This document shows, piece by piece, positions 1 to 10,412 of a DNA stretch of 64,000 nt. Position 1 is the stretch's first letter. Each line of letters begins with the position of its first letter. The notes under the pieces were generated by a model, which worked only from the letters and a program-made list of their open reading frames with translations, ran no database searches and had not been told where the DNA came from. The DNA comes from Anomaloglossus baeobatrachus (lineage: Eukaryota; Chordata; Amphibia; Anura; Aromobatidae): contig NC_134364.1 of NCBI RefSeq assembly GCF_048569485.1, positions 129,805,089 through 129,869,088 of the forward strand. The letters are read 5' to 3'. The translations under genes were made by a program, and so were the position numbers.

Positions 1-474
1 TCCTTCCACCTCCATTATCTCCAATTCTTGTATTGCCTGTGATAACAGGGACATCCGATAGCTGTTTCCTCCAAAGCGTGGCACCCAGGCAGCCTCTGGA
101 GTGCTGGAACCTGAATCACCTTCCTCCATTTCCTCCGGTTCCGAATCTAAGATCACCGGGACAATCTGATCAGAAGTTGTGACCTGGTCGTCATCAGCGG
201 GAGTTGGAGAATCCATTGCCGGTGTTGCGGGCAGCGTCTCGGGGTCAGCTGTGGTCGGGGGTGAAGGCGACAGGGCGATGGGGGTGGCCAGGGGCAGACC
301 GGACTCTGCGGCCGCATTGGCCGGGTCAACCGGAGCTGGGTTTCTGCTTACCCGCTCCACGCGCATGGCTTCTCTCTCTTGGGCGTGCACCGCCGCGGCT
401 GCCCTCCGCATCTCGATCCAGGCAGCTGTACCGGGAGCAGCATCCTTGGCTGAACAGTCGCGCTTCTCTGACAT
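1..474 (-). CDS. gag-like N-terminus of element A (partial, runs off left edge)
   Basis: A minus-strand frame is open from an ATG at 474 to the window edge (158 codons). It starts MSEKRDCSAKDAAPGTAAW, continues with an alanine- and proline-rich stretch, then an acidic stretch (SEPEEMEEGDSGSS) and a run ending near QAIQELEIMEVEG. Such low-complexity N-termini are common in gag proteins of vertebrate Ty3 elements; no capsid or zinc-knuckle motif is reached before the edge. The call depends on its position just downstream of an LTR and leader, not on a recognised domain. Confidence 0.5.
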   Translation of the reverse strand, partial: MSEKRDCSAKDAAPGTAAWIEMRRAAAAVHAQEREAMRVERVSRNPAPVDPANAAAESGLPLATPIALSPSPPTTADPETLPATPAMDSPTPADDDQVTTSDQIVPVILDSEPEEMEEGDSGSSTPEAAWVPRFGGNSYRMSLLSQAIQELEIMEVEG

Positions 475-1906
475 CTTGCCTTTGCAGTGCCCAGGAACGT
501 TATGGCAGAGTCCTAGCGTCCCTGCTCCACTTCCGCTGCTACATCCCGTCACGCCCCTTGGTTTTCGCCAGCCACTCACTCTCGCGCTGGGGACCCCTGG
601 GAACTTCCGGTTCTGGCCACACTCTCAGGACGAAGGGCAGGGCTTTAGCTTCACGCGCTTTTGGTCTGGAAGATGGCATTCTGGCGCCAAAGATGGCGGA
701 AAATGGCGGAAACGGGACTTTTGACACGCAGTTTTCGGATTTTAAGGCGCACGTCACCCAGGTTAGTGGGTTCTGTCCACATCCTGTTCGTGACACCAAG
801 GTTTTAGAGGGTGTACCACCCCAGCAGTGGATCGAACCGCTCGGATCCGGGGATAGTGTTCGTTCATGGCTCAAGGGTCTCCGGACCCGGGGGCTTAGGG
901 GCCACACTGTAAAGTAAAAAGGGGGATATTTACAGGGGAGTTATAGTTCGTGACGCCACCCGTGGTGTGCGGTAACTGGGAGTACCGCCGCTGCCGTTGG
1001 GAGTACTCGGGGTGATGGAGTGGAGCAGCAAGGTGTCGTTGCCCTCCACGGGTAGGGGTAGGCCCCGGGACTCTGGGTGATGCTACTGGGTGCCATGAAG
1101 GGGAAATCACTCAGGTACTCACTCAGCCAATAAGCAGACACTGACAACCGGGTAAACCAAATCTCTGGGTGCCACTGCCTCTCAAAGGGGAGCTCGTCCG
1201 GGTCCCATCCCCTGCAGTGCTGCTTGGTGATCCGTGACCTGCCTCCTGGCACAAAGTTTAAATTCACAGTAGTGGCCCGGTAGTCTGGAACTTGCCGGGC
1301 CCCACTCCCCACTGTGGCTAAGTGTGGGAGCCTGCTCTCAAGGCACATGCTTGAGATTTTTGTGGGCTGCGTGTATGGAACGCCATATCCCCTTCGTTGC
1401 ACTAGTGCCCCTATTCTGGAGCTAGTGGGAACAGTCCATAAAGGCTCCGTTCTCCGCAGGTTAATTGCCGGGTTGCCTGAAGCTTCTCTCCAACCTAGGG
1501 TCCGTGTACCCTGCCGTGCCTTCGGTCCCAGACCGGTAATAGGATTAGGCTGGTGACCATTCTCTTTAACAGGTTCCAGGCATCTAGCCTTCTCTAGGTC
1601 CAGACCACCGTCTGCAAACTAGGCAGCTTCTCCTGGGAGCCACTACTCCCAGCCTCCTCCACTTCACTACTGCTTCACTACACTCCTCACCTCCCCTTCC
1701 TGACCTCTAGGTGGGCGACCCTATTCCGCTCGAGCCGCTCACTGGTGTACCTGGTGGGTGTGGTGCAGGGTGTATCTAGGATTTGATTTGCTGTTGGAGG
1801 CAGCAGTATAAGATGGGGACCCAGAACCATGAGAGATTTGAATACTGCACTAAAGAGAAAGAGCGTGCAGTACCCTGTGATGACCTGATAGTCCAGGGGC
1901 GTCACA
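1..1906 (-). mobile_element. LTR retroelement A: 5' LTR and start of gag, cut by window edge
   Basis: On the minus strand a protein-coding start at 474 is preceded by a leader (475-790) and an LTR-like block of about 1.1 kb (about 791-1906). The LTR ends in the + reading with GGGGCGTCACA, so the element begins TGTGACGCC on the minus strand. The leader holds the block ATCCTGTTCGTGA directly beside the LTR; the same block sits beside the 5' LTR of the Ty3 element at 31115, so the two are related and it may be part of the primer-binding region. Only the start of the element is in the window. To the right (1907 on) lies Ty3 pol sequence of the opposite strand, so element A probably inserted into that older element. 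Treated as a fossil. The other LTR is not visible, so age cannot be estimated. Confidence 0.65.
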
Positions 1907-2077
1907 TTTGCAGTACAGGAGATCTCCTTTCTGTGGTACATTCTGTCTGCTGCTGGATTCAAGATGGATCCTGGAAAGGTTCAGGCTATTGTTGTTTGGG
2001 TGCAACCCAAGGATCTCAAATGGTCTTGCAGCATTTTTTGGCATTCTCTAATTATTATAGAAAATGTATCAAAGGGT
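1907..2077 (+). mobile_element. Ty3-type pol fragment, left piece
   Basis: The + strand encodes the end of a Ty3 reverse transcriptase: a stretch close to LSAAGFKMDPGKVQAI, then WVQPKDLK, then the characteristic FSNYYRKCIKGL. Similarity continues on the far side of the young LTR element, at 5938. This is an old, broken piece with no ends of its own in the window. It lies between element A on the left and the 2078-5937 element on the right, so it has served as a target at least twice. Confidence 0.8.
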
Positions 2078-3002
2078 TGTAGTGGGTGGGCCTACCCCCT
2101 ACTAGTTTAACATAGTTACCCGGCATTGTGATTATTAAAAGTGTTGAATTATATGTTTTTATGTGATGTGTTAGGGCACCCCCTAGTGGCCGGGTGGGAC
2201 GGCTGTTGCCACCGGGGAGGAGGAGTCGGCCGGATATCTAGGCTAGGTCTGAATGTGTGTGGGGTAGAGAGATCCGGGTCAGCGGAGTGCGAGCATCTGC
2301 AGCGGCAAGTGCGATAGTGTGAGCGGACCATCAAGGGACACCGGAGAGGAGGAGGTGGACGTAACCTCAGAGCCTATTCTGCCGGTGTGGGTCCGGTGTA
2401 TGCTTGGCTGAATAGTGGGTGCCCGAAGGAAGTAGAGTACGGAGGGCATATCCCCACCCGAGGTGACGTCTGGTCAGAGTGTCCCCAGCTCCACTAATAT
2501 TGCCGTGATCCGCTGACCGGAGTGACTTTTACCGGAGTGTCTGTCAAGCTGTGAGATCCGGGACAGCAGTGTGTGCACTTGGGCAGAGTGTGAGCGAAAC
2601 AGCACGGGACACCGGAGATAAGGAGGTGGACGCAACCTCAGAGCCTATTCTGCCGGTGTGGGTCCGGTGTATGCTTGGCTGAATCGTGGGTGCCCGAAGG
2701 AAGTAGAGTACGGAGGGCATATCCCCACCCGAGGTGGCGTTTGGTCAGGGTGTCCCCAGCTCCACTGAAAGTCTGCAACTGCCTGCTTCTTTACTGTCTG
2801 CTGTCCGGATTATTGGACTGTGCTGAATAAATGTTCTCTTTTATTGCATTCAACTCTTGCCTGAAGTCTATTTGTGTAATGGAGAACGAAGACACTGACA
2901 CACACTGTTTTATTCCTAAAGAAGTGATGAAGACAGGGATGTGCCTGCACCATAGTGCTGCCACGACTACACAGCCAGAGGCCTCCCTGCCTGGTCACTT
3001 CA
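2078..3002 (+). repeat. 5' LTR of the cold-shock element
   Basis: 925 bp, with TG...CA ends. A poly(A) signal AATAAA lies at 2826-2831, about 170 bp before the LTR end. The LTR carries an internal duplication: 2335-2495 and 2606-2766 are near-identical 161-bp copies 271 bp apart, each from GGGACACCGGAG to CCCCAGCTCCACT. Confidence 0.9.
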
Positions 3003-4597
3003 TGTGGCGTAGTCGGCAGGATCCGGATCGTATGCAAGGGGACCCGCTCCAAGAAGATGGAGACCAAGTGGTGCCGAGGGCCCCTGATCCGGACTCTCAG
3101 CGAAGATTTCCAGTCCCATGGTGGGAGGAAGAAGTGCCCAAGGCGTTGGACCGGGTACAAGATGGCGGCAAGGAGGCCGTTATCTGTGAGGAAGAAAGCG
3201 CGCGCAAAATTGGCGCCGAAAGAAGAGCCTGGAGCTGGCCGGCGCCGAAGAAAAAGGACAGAGTACTCCGCCCAAAGAGGGGAGGCGCCAGCTCCAGGGC
3301 ATTGAAGACTAAGAAGAAGAAAAAGAAGTACCTCGGCGGAGGAGTCGAGATAATGCGCAAGGCTGGGGGTGGAGTTTGTTCAAAAGCGGGAAACGAAGAC
3401 CCGCCTCCACTTCCTCCAGTCTCAGCGTCGACATCACCGCCATTACCAGTGATTATCGAGATGGAGAACTTTGGGCAACCTGCGGAGTTGGCGACGACCA
3501 TGGCCCTCATCAGCCTTGGCCGAGGCCGACCCCGGTTCGCCCCTGCTAACGAGGCCGCGATAGCGGATCTCCCCATTGGGCCGGGAGGCTCTACAAGACC
3601 GGACAAGGTCTCTTGGAAGACCTCGTGGGACGCTCGAACCGGGAGCACCATTACGGAAGTGAAGGCGACCTATGCTACCCCGCCCATGCCAAGCCGTCCA
3701 GGGGTTGCTGTTTTCCCTTGGGACACCCCGCAGCTTAATGCCGCCGCCACACCATTTGTCCCGGTGCCGGAGTCAGCCGAGGAGTTAGCCGAGCGTCTAG
3801 AGGAGGACCACCTGGGCTTCTTCTGGGACCCAGTCATCGCCCCGCCGGAGAGGGCGCGTCCCAGTGTTCCGCCCCCGAAGCCTGATCCCGTCCGGGAACG
3901 ACTCCTGGCTGAGACCATAGTCCGGGAAATGCTGTCCGGGCCCGGTGGAGAAGATCTGGCCCAACAGTTCGTGACCGGGGTGGTTGTTAAATTCAACCAG
4001 CAGGAGGGGTATGGATTCATCCGTGAAGTAGAGACCGGGGATGACTACTTTTACAACCGAGTTCACCTGGATGTGGAAGGACTCCCCAAGCGACTCCATA
4101 CCCTGTGGCCGGGCGAGAAAGTCAGCTTCTTGCCGGACAAAGGCAGCCGCGGTCTATTTGCGGTGTGTGTTTCCCGCATGCCCACCACCCGGGAAGCGGA
4201 GCAGTGGCAGGAGGAGATTGCGTGGGAGGAGCAGCAAGAGCGACGACAGAGCCGTACCAGACCGGCCGCGCCTCCTCAACCCCGGCGCGTACCGACGGCT
4301 GCCCCGGAAGCAGAGGCAGAGCCAGCCCTCGATCCGGAGAGGCTCCCAACTGTGGTGGCGGTGACGCAAAATGTCAACAACCGGCCAGTTTTCATGCTGG
4401 ACGCGTCGCCCGCCGCACCACCACCGTCCCGGGCGGAGACGCCATCACCACCAAGAGGTGCGGCAGCAGCTGTGCCGGAGGAGCCGTGCTACGCTCCGGT
4501 GTCTTTCAGGCGGATCCGCCGCCAGCCAGGACAAACTCTGGGGGCCTATATCCAGGCTCAAGCGGAAGAGTGGAAGAGGGCCTGGCCCCCAGAGTAA
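2831..4597 (+). CDS. Cold-shock-domain protein of the young LTR element
   Basis: A single frame is open for 588 codons. The true start is uncertain: the ATG at 2831 overlaps the LTR poly(A) signal; further in-frame ATGs lie at 3002 (LTR/internal junction, MWRSRQDPDR) and 3462 (MENFGQPAEL). The middle is proline-, arginine- and lysine-rich (KTKKKKKKYLGG). Residues about 379-448 match a cold-shock (OB-fold, nucleic-acid-binding) domain: GVVVKFNQQEGYGFI (RNP1 region), GDDYFYN (RNP2 region), then PGEKVSF and GLFAVCV. This order and spacing fit YBX, LIN28 and CSDE1-type domains. A glutamine/arginine-rich and proline-rich tail ends in GAYIQAQAEEWKRAWPPE. No capsid, protease or CCHC knuckle is recognised. 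Likely role, by inference, is RNA binding, perhaps of the element's own transcript. Confidence 0.7.
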   Translation: MFSFIAFNSCLKSICVMENEDTDTHCFIPKEVMKTGMCLHHSAATTTQPEASLPGHFMWRSRQDPDRMQGDPLQEDGDQVVPRAPDPDSQRRFPVPWWEEEVPKALDRVQDGGKEAVICEEESARKIGAERRAWSWPAPKKKDRVLRPKRGGASSRALKTKKKKKKYLGGGVEIMRKAGGGVCSKAGNEDPPPLPPVSASTSPPLPVIIEMENFGQPAELATTMALISLGRGRPRFAPANEAAIADLPIGPGGSTRPDKVSWKTSWDARTGSTITEVKATYATPPMPSRPGVAVFPWDTPQLNAAATPFVPVPESAEELAERLEEDHLGFFWDPVIAPPERARPSVPPPKPDPVRERLLAETIVREMLSGPGGEDLAQQFVTGVVVKFNQQEGYGFIREVETGDDYFYNRVHLDVEGLPKRLHTLWPGEKVSFLPDKGSRGLFAVCVSRMPTTREAEQWQEEIAWEEQQERRQSRTRPAAPPQPRRVPTAAPEAEAEPALDPERLPTVVAVTQNVNNRPVFMLDASPAAPPPSRAETPSPPRGAAAAVPEEPCYAPVSFRRIRRQPGQTLGAYIQAQAEEWKRAWPPE

Positions 4598-4688
4598 GCT
4601 GTTCGCTCCAGCACCTGTAAAGACCGGGATGGTTGTAAACCGGCAGAAAGTTGTTTTTGTTGGAAAGTTTCACGGGCCTGTTGCCCTT

Positions 4689-4915
4689 CAGCAAAGACCG
4701 GGAGCGCTATTGAAGCCTCCGGGCACCTTCAGCAAAGACCGGGAGCGCTATTGAAGCCTCCGGGCACCTTCAGCAAAGACCGGGAGCGCTATTGAAGCCT
4801 CCGGGCGCACATCTAAGACCGGGAGCGCTGTTGAGCCTCCGGGCGCTATCCAGAGACCGGGAGCGCTGCCGCGCCATCAAGCGCCCCTTAAGACCGGGAG
4901 CGCCGCTGAACTGGT
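4689..4915 (+). repeat. Tandem repeat in the 3' internal region of the cold-shock element
   Basis: Units of about 43 bp built on AGACCGGGAGCGCT and TGAAGCCTCCGGGC are repeated. Three units are almost identical (4690-4815); the next three or so are shorter and diverged. They lie between the ORF stop and the polypurine tract. Confidence 0.85.
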
Positions 4916-4995
4916 GCCGCTGTTGAGGACTGAACCGAAAGGTTTTTATGTGTTTATGTTTTTATGTGTTTAAGAGCCTTGCCGGGAGGCTCGGA

Positions 4996-5012
4996 TTTTA
5001 AGAGGGGAGGCA
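4996..5012 (+). promoter_or_regulatory. Polypurine tract of the cold-shock element
   Basis: TTTTAAGAGGGGAGGCA stands immediately before the 3' LTR. In LTR elements such a tract primes plus-strand DNA synthesis. Assigned by position and composition. Confidence 0.75.
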
Positions 5013-5937
5013 TGTAGTGGGTGGGCCTACCCCCTACTAGTTTAACATAGTTACCCGGCATTGTGATTATTAAAAGTGTTGAATTATATGTTTTTATGTG
5101 ATGTGTTAGGGCACCCCCTAGTGGCCGGGTGGGACGGCTGTTGCCACCGGGGAGGAGGAGTCGGCCGGATATCTAGGCTAGGTCTGAATGTGTGTGGGGT
5201 AGAGAGATCCGGGTCAGCGGAGTGCGAGCATCTGCAGCGGCAAGTGCGATAGTGTGAGCGGACCATCAAGGGACACCGGAGAGGAGGAGGTGGACGTAAC
5301 CTCAGAGCCTATTCTGCCGGTGTGGGTCCGGTGTATGCTTGGCTGAATAGTGGGTGCCCGAAGGAAGTAGAGTACGGAGGGCATATCCCCACCCGAGGTG
5401 ACGTCTGGTCAGAGTGTCCCCAGCTCCACTAATATTGCCGTGATCCGCTGACCGGAGTGACTTTTACCGGAGTGTCTGTCAAGCTGTGAGATCCGGGACA
5501 GCAGTGTGTGCACTTGGGCAGAGTGTGAGCGAAACAGCACGGGACACCGGAGATAAGGAGGTGGACGCAACCTCAGAGCCTATTCTGCCGGTGTGGGTCC
5601 GGTGTATGCTTGGCTGAATCGTGGGTGCCCGAAGGAAGTAGAGTACGGAGGGCATATCCCCACCCGAGGTGGCGTTTGGTCAGGGTGTCCCCAGCTCCAC
5701 TGAAAGTCTGCAACTGCCTGCTTCTTTACTGTCTGCTGTCCGGATTATTGGACTGTGCTGAATAAATGTTCTCTTTTATTGCATTCAACTCTTGCCTGAA
5801 GTCTATTTGTGTAATGGAGAACGAAGACACTGACACACACTGTTTTATTCCTAAAGAAGTGATGAAGACAGGGATGTGCCTGCACCATAGTGCTGCCACG
5901 ACTACACAGCCAGAGGCCTCCCTGCCTGGTCACTTCA
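5013..5937 (+). repeat. 3' LTR of the cold-shock element
   Basis: The same 925 bp as 2078-3002, with no difference that I can see, including the 161-bp internal duplication and the AATAAA signal. It is followed by GGGT, the second copy of the target duplication. Confidence 0.9.
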
Positions 5938-6325
5938 GGGTTTTCTTAGATTGTCAAACCCTTGACAGATCTTACGTGTAAAGGCGCAGATCTGAAGGGG
6001 TGGTTGCTGGTAGTGGTAGAGGCTTTTCTTGAGCTACAGAATCATTGTATGTCTGCTCCGGTGTTCATTCAGTCTGATTTCACAAATTCGTTTATTGTGG
6101 AGGTGGACGCTTTGGAGATGGGCATGGTGGCTGTTGTATCTTAGGGACCTACTACTTTGACTAATCTGCGGCCCTGTGCATTCTTCTCTAGGAAATTTTC
6201 TCCGGCGGAGAGAAATTACAATGTAGGTAACCGTGAGTTACTAGCTGTCAAACTAGCCTTTGAAGAATGGAGGCATTTTTTGGAGGGTGCAGTCCATGAC
6301 CTGCTTTACCTATGTGCGAATGGTG
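5938..6325 (+). mobile_element. Ty3-type pol fragment, right piece (RT end and RNase H)
   Basis: Continues the fragment at 1907-2077. It shows the RT/RNase H linker (VKPLTDLTCKGAD-like), then FIQSDFTNSFIVEVDAL, then the RNase H block [37 protein letters not shown]. Similarity stops near 6325. An old, broken remnant. Confidence 0.8.
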
Positions 6326-6800
6326 TGGTCGTACAGGGCGCCGGCCAGCAGACAGCAGATGGGGCGCCGCAGGGAGCAGGAATTCACTTTCACTTGCTGC
6401 TCCTGCGGTGCCCATGTTCCAGCAGAGGGCGCCCTCCCCTCCTCTGTGCTCTGCGTCTTGTCTTCTCTTCTCCCGTCTCACCACACAGAGAGAGGGGAGG
6501 AGCGCTTGCACTGCTGCGGTCGGAGAGATAGAGGGGGAGGGGCACCTGCACTGCTGCGGCCGGAGAAGCTGCTACTACAGAACCTCTGCTCTCCTGGAGG
6601 CTGGGAAGGAAGAAGACTTCTACTGTATGTACCGTATGTGAGTATAATGTTCTGTATGTCATCTGTAATGAATTATGTGCTGTCTGCATGTGTTATTTAT
6701 AAGATATGTGTGTGCCCTGTATACTGTGCAATATCTATCTATCTATCCCTCTATCTATCTATCCCTCTATCTATCTATCTATCTATCTATCCCTCTATCT

Positions 6801-6835
<35 letters not shown>

Positions 6836-6853
6836 GTCTGATATTCATTTGTC
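6326..6853. other. Unassigned stretch with a TCTA microsatellite
   Basis: Holds no gene that I recognise. A short GC-rich segment has two similar blocks around GAGAGGGGAGG and CACTGCTGCGG (about 6485-6570). An impure (TCTA)n microsatellite with scattered TCCC units covers about 6729-6840. The apparent reading frames are products of the microsatellite. Confidence 0.7.
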
Positions 6854-6856
6854 TTA

Positions 6857-7428
6857 TGCGGGCGTCACACGGGACAATCTATCGTGCGATCGCACGAGCG
6901 ATCGTACCTGTCCCCGTCGTTTGTGCGTCACGGGCAATTAGTTGCCCGTGGCGCACAAAGTCGTTTACCCCCGTCACACGCACTTACCTCCCGGACGACC
7001 TCGCTGTGGGCGGCGAACATCCTCTTCCTGAAGGGGGAGGGACGTTTGGCGTCACAGCGACATCACACAGCGGTCGGCCAATAGCAGAGGAGGGGCGGAG
7101 ATGAGCGGGACGTAAACATCCTGCCCACCTCCTTCCTTCCGCATTGCCGACGGGACGCAGGTAAGCTGTGTTCATCGTTCCCGGGGTGTCACACAGAGCG
7201 ATGTGTGCTGCACCGGGAACTATGAACAACCGGAGCACAGAAGAAGAAACAATTTTTTGAAAATAAGCGATGTGTCAACGAGCAACGATAAGGTGAGTAT
7301 TTTTGCTCGTTCACCGTCGCTCGTAGCTGTCACACGCTACGATATATCAAACGATGCCGGATGTGCGTCACTTACGACGTGACCCCGCCGACATATCACT
7401 TGATATATCGTACCGTGTGACGCCCGCA
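6857..7428. mobile_element. PIF/Harbinger-like MITE with TTA target duplication
   Basis: 572 bp bounded by inverted repeats TGCGGGCGTCACACGG and CCGTGTGACGCCCGCA, with TTA on both sides (6854-6856 and 7429-7431). A 3-bp TWA duplication is the hallmark of PIF/Harbinger insertions. There is no coding capacity. Internal blocks (GATGCCGGATGTGCGTCACT, GAGCAACGATAAGGTGAGTA) recur in reverse orientation in the MITE at 27910-28467, so the two belong to one family group. Confidence 0.8.
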
Positions 7429-7431
7429 TTA

Positions 7432-7851
7432 CTAACATCTATTCAGCTTCGGTCTGGCACACTGAGTCACCAGTCAATTCCCCGATGCCCCCCGACCCGG
7501 AAACAGAGGGGACCTGCTGGCTGGGTACGTCACTGGCATCAAAGATGCAGGGCTCTAGCCCCTAACTTCTTGCCCGGAGCCCCAAATCTTCTGCGACCAC
7601 CGCATTGAACTGTGTCGGCGTCACGTTGCCCCCGATACAGTTCAGTCTTGTGACGGACCACAGAGCTCCATGCTCTATCACTGCTCATCTCCTAAGCCGC
7701 AGATCACTACAGGGCTGGGTCTTAGCAGACGTCGGTGTGCCCACGAGGGCAGCGCGGTGACGTCATTGCACCGCGCTGCCTCTGCAGCCCGCCATAGAAG
7801 AGGAGATGGAGGCTGCGGTGTTGGGAATCGGGATTAGGTGAGTATAAATTT
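7432..7851. other. Unassigned stretch
   Basis: About 420 bp with no gene seen. It includes a strong hairpin near 7750-7790 (GGCAGCGCGGTGACGTCA against CACCGCGCTGCC). It may be part of a repeat that the MITE at 6857 entered, but no ends are recognisable. Confidence 0.5.
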
Positions 7852-8312
7852 ACTAGAAGGTGGCCCGATTCTACGCATCGGGTATTCTAGAATTTACGTA
7901 TTGTGTAGTTCATGTATGATTTTTGTTATATATATATATATAGATGTTGTTGTGTGTAGTTACCAAGTGTTTGTGTAGGCGCTGTACATGTTCTGGATGT
8001 TGTCTGGGTGTGATGGGGGGTGAGAGCGGTGTTGTTTGTGTGTTGCGTTGTTTGTGGAGCGCTGTGTGTCTGTAGCGTTGTGTGTGTGTTGCGCAGTTTG
8101 TGTGTGTGTGGTGTGTTTTGGGGGGAGGTATGTTTTGTGCAATGTGCGTGTAGTGCGGTATGTGCGTATATTTGTGTGTGCAGCGTTGTCTGTGTGTGTG
8201 GGTGTCTGTGTAGGGCAGTTGTTTGTGGTTCCCAGTGTGTGTGTGTGGTGTGGTGTGGTGTGTTGTGCAGTGCGCGCGCGCGTATGTGTGTGTGTTGGGG
8301 GGAGGTGTGCAC

Positions 8313-9829
8313 TTCCCATCGTGCTCCATCCCCCATGCAGCGCACTCCCCATCGTGCTCCATCCCGTATGCTGCGCACCCCCCATCGTGCTCCATCTCCC
8401 ATCCTGCGCACTCCCAAACGTGCTCCATCCGCCATGCTGCGCACTCCCCATCGTGCTCCATCCCCCATGCTGTGCACTCCCAAACGTGCTCCATCCGCCA
8501 TGCTGCGCACTCCCCATCGTGCTCCATCTCCCATGCTGCGCACTCCCAAACGTGCTCCATCCGCCATGCTGCGCACTCCCAAACGTGCTCCATCCCCCAT
8601 GCTGCGCACTCCCAAACGTGCTCCATCCGCCATGCTGCGCACTCCCAAACGTGCTCCATCCCCTATGCTGCGCACCCCCCATCGTGCTCCATCTCCCATC
8701 CTGCGCACTCCCAAACGTGCTCCATTCGCCATGCTGCGCACTCCCAAACGTGCTCCATCCGCCATGCTGCGCACTCCCAAACGTGCTCCATCCGCCATGC
8801 TGCGCACTCCCCATCGTGCTCCATCCCCCATGCTGCGCACTCCCAAACGTGCTCCATCCGCCATGCTGCGCACTCCCCATCGTGCTCCATCTCCCATGCT
8901 GCGCACTCCCAAACGTGCTCCATCCGCCATGCTGCGCACTCCCAAACGTGGTCCATCCGCCATGCTGCGCACTCCCAAACGTGCTCCATCCGCCATACTC
9001 CGCACTCCCCATCGTGCTGCATCCTCCATGCTGCGCACTCCCAAACGTGCTCCATCCGCCATACTCCGCACTCCCAAACGTGCTCCATCCGCCATGCTGC
9101 GCACTCCCAAACGTGCTCCATCCGCCATGCTGCGCACTCCCAAACGTGCTCCATCCGCCATGCTGTGCACTCCCAAACGTGCTCCATCCGCCATGCTGCG
9201 CACTCCCAAACGTGCTCCATCCGCCATGCTGCGCACTCCCAAACGTGCTCCATCCGCCATGCTGCGCACTCCCAAACGTGCTCCATCCGCTATGCTGCGC
9301 ACTCCCAAACGTGCTCCATCCGCCATGCTGCGCACTCCCAAAGGTGCTCCATCCGCCATGCTGCGCACTCCCAAACGTGCTCCATCCGCCATGCTGCGCA
9401 CTCCCAAACGTGCTCCATCCGCCATGCTGCGCACTCCCAAACGTGCTCCATCCGCCATGCTGCGCACTCCCAAAGGTGCTCCATCCGCCATGCTGCGCAC
9501 TCCCAAACGTGCTCCATCCGCCATGCTGCGCACTCCCAAACGTGCTCCATCCGCCATGCTGCGCACTCCAAAACGTGCTCCATCCGCCATGCTGCGCACT
9601 CCCAAACGTGCTCCATCCGCCATGCTGCGCACTCCCAAACGTGCTCCATCCGCCATGCTGCGCACTCCCAAAGGTGCTCCATCCGCCATGCTGCGCACTC
9701 CCAAACGTGCTCCATCCGCCATGCTGCGCACTCCCAAACGTGCTCCATCCGCCATGCTGCGCACTCCCAAAGGTGCTCCATCCGCCATGCTGCGCACTCC
9801 CAAAGGTGCTCCATCCGCCATGCTGCGCC
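8313..9829. repeat. 33-bp minisatellite, about 46 copies
   Basis: The unit is GCGCACTCCCAAACGTGCTC followed by CATCCGCCATGCT. The left third alternates CCCATCGTG and CCAAACGTG variants; the right two thirds are nearly homogeneous with rare AAAGGTG variants. Because 33 is a multiple of three and the unit lacks stops, five frames stay open for 600-690 codons; these are not genes. Confidence 0.95.
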
Positions 9830-10349
9830 AGCATCAGCCTCTCCGTCTCCAGCATCAGCCTCCCCATCCCAGCCTTCCCCAGGTTCAGCCTCTCTCCTCT
9901 CAGCCTCCTCCAGCACGCCGTGCTCCTCTGCCGACACTCACAGATCCGATCGCATACACTCACACACACCCACCCGATCGCATACACTCACACACACCCG
10001 ATCGCATACACTCACACACAAAGACACACACACTGACGATATTGCACATACGCGCTGATACTCACAACATCCGGGGATATCACATGCTTCTGGCCATGTG
10101 ATCCCCCGGCAGGTCCTGGAAGCTCACAACAGCACAGTATCGCCGCCGAGAAGCAAGCGATATCCCAGGATGTTGTGAGTATGTGGATGCGATGTGATGT
10201 GTGAGGTGTGTGTGAGTGTGATCTGATTTGTGTGTGTGTGTGTGCTGTTATGTGTGTGTATGTTCCGCAGCTGCAGGACCTTGATGTGTGGATGCGATGT
10301 GATGTGTGTGTGAGGTGTGTGTGAGAGTGAGTGTGAGCCGGTGTACACT

Positions 10350-10412
10350 GGTAACTATGATACACATCGGGTAACTAAGGGACCTTAGTTACCCGATGTG
10401 TATAATGGTTAC
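10350..10412. repeat. Short perfect-type palindrome
   Basis: GGTAACTATGATACACATCG is mirrored by CGATGTGTATAATGGTTACC around a centre at GGTAACTAAGGGACCTTAGT. It lies inside the 7852-10820 repeat and could fold into a hairpin. Confidence 0.8.

Larger units (their letters stand above)
2078..5937 (+). mobile_element. Young non-autonomous LTR element carrying a cold-shock-domain ORF
   Basis: Two direct LTRs of 925 bp (2078-3002 and 5013-5937), which look identical by eye, flank a 2010-bp internal region. The LTRs begin TGTAGTGGG and end CACTTCA. The target duplication is GGGT (2074-2077 and 5938-5941), and removing the element restores the Ty3 pol reading across the site. A purine tract (TTTTAAGAGGGGAGGCA) abuts the 3' LTR, as expected of a polypurine tract. 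The internal region has one long ORF and no reverse transcriptase, RNase H, integrase or protease, so it must be moved in trans. LTR identity implies a very recent insertion. It looks whole. Its class resembles LARD/TR-GAG type non-autonomous elements; the coding content is unusual. Confidence 0.9.

Noticed and set aside
3002-3022. tRNA primer-binding site after the 5' LTR of the cold-shock element (TGGCGTAGTCGGCAGGAT)
   Set aside because: Position fits and it begins TGG, but I could not match it with confidence to a tRNA 3' end from memory, so it is not listed as a feature.
7910-10101. Overlapping ORFs of 600-690 codons on both strands
   Set aside because: All fall on a 33-bp tandem repeat without stops; period divisible by three keeps frames open. 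No domain, no start context, no codon bias.
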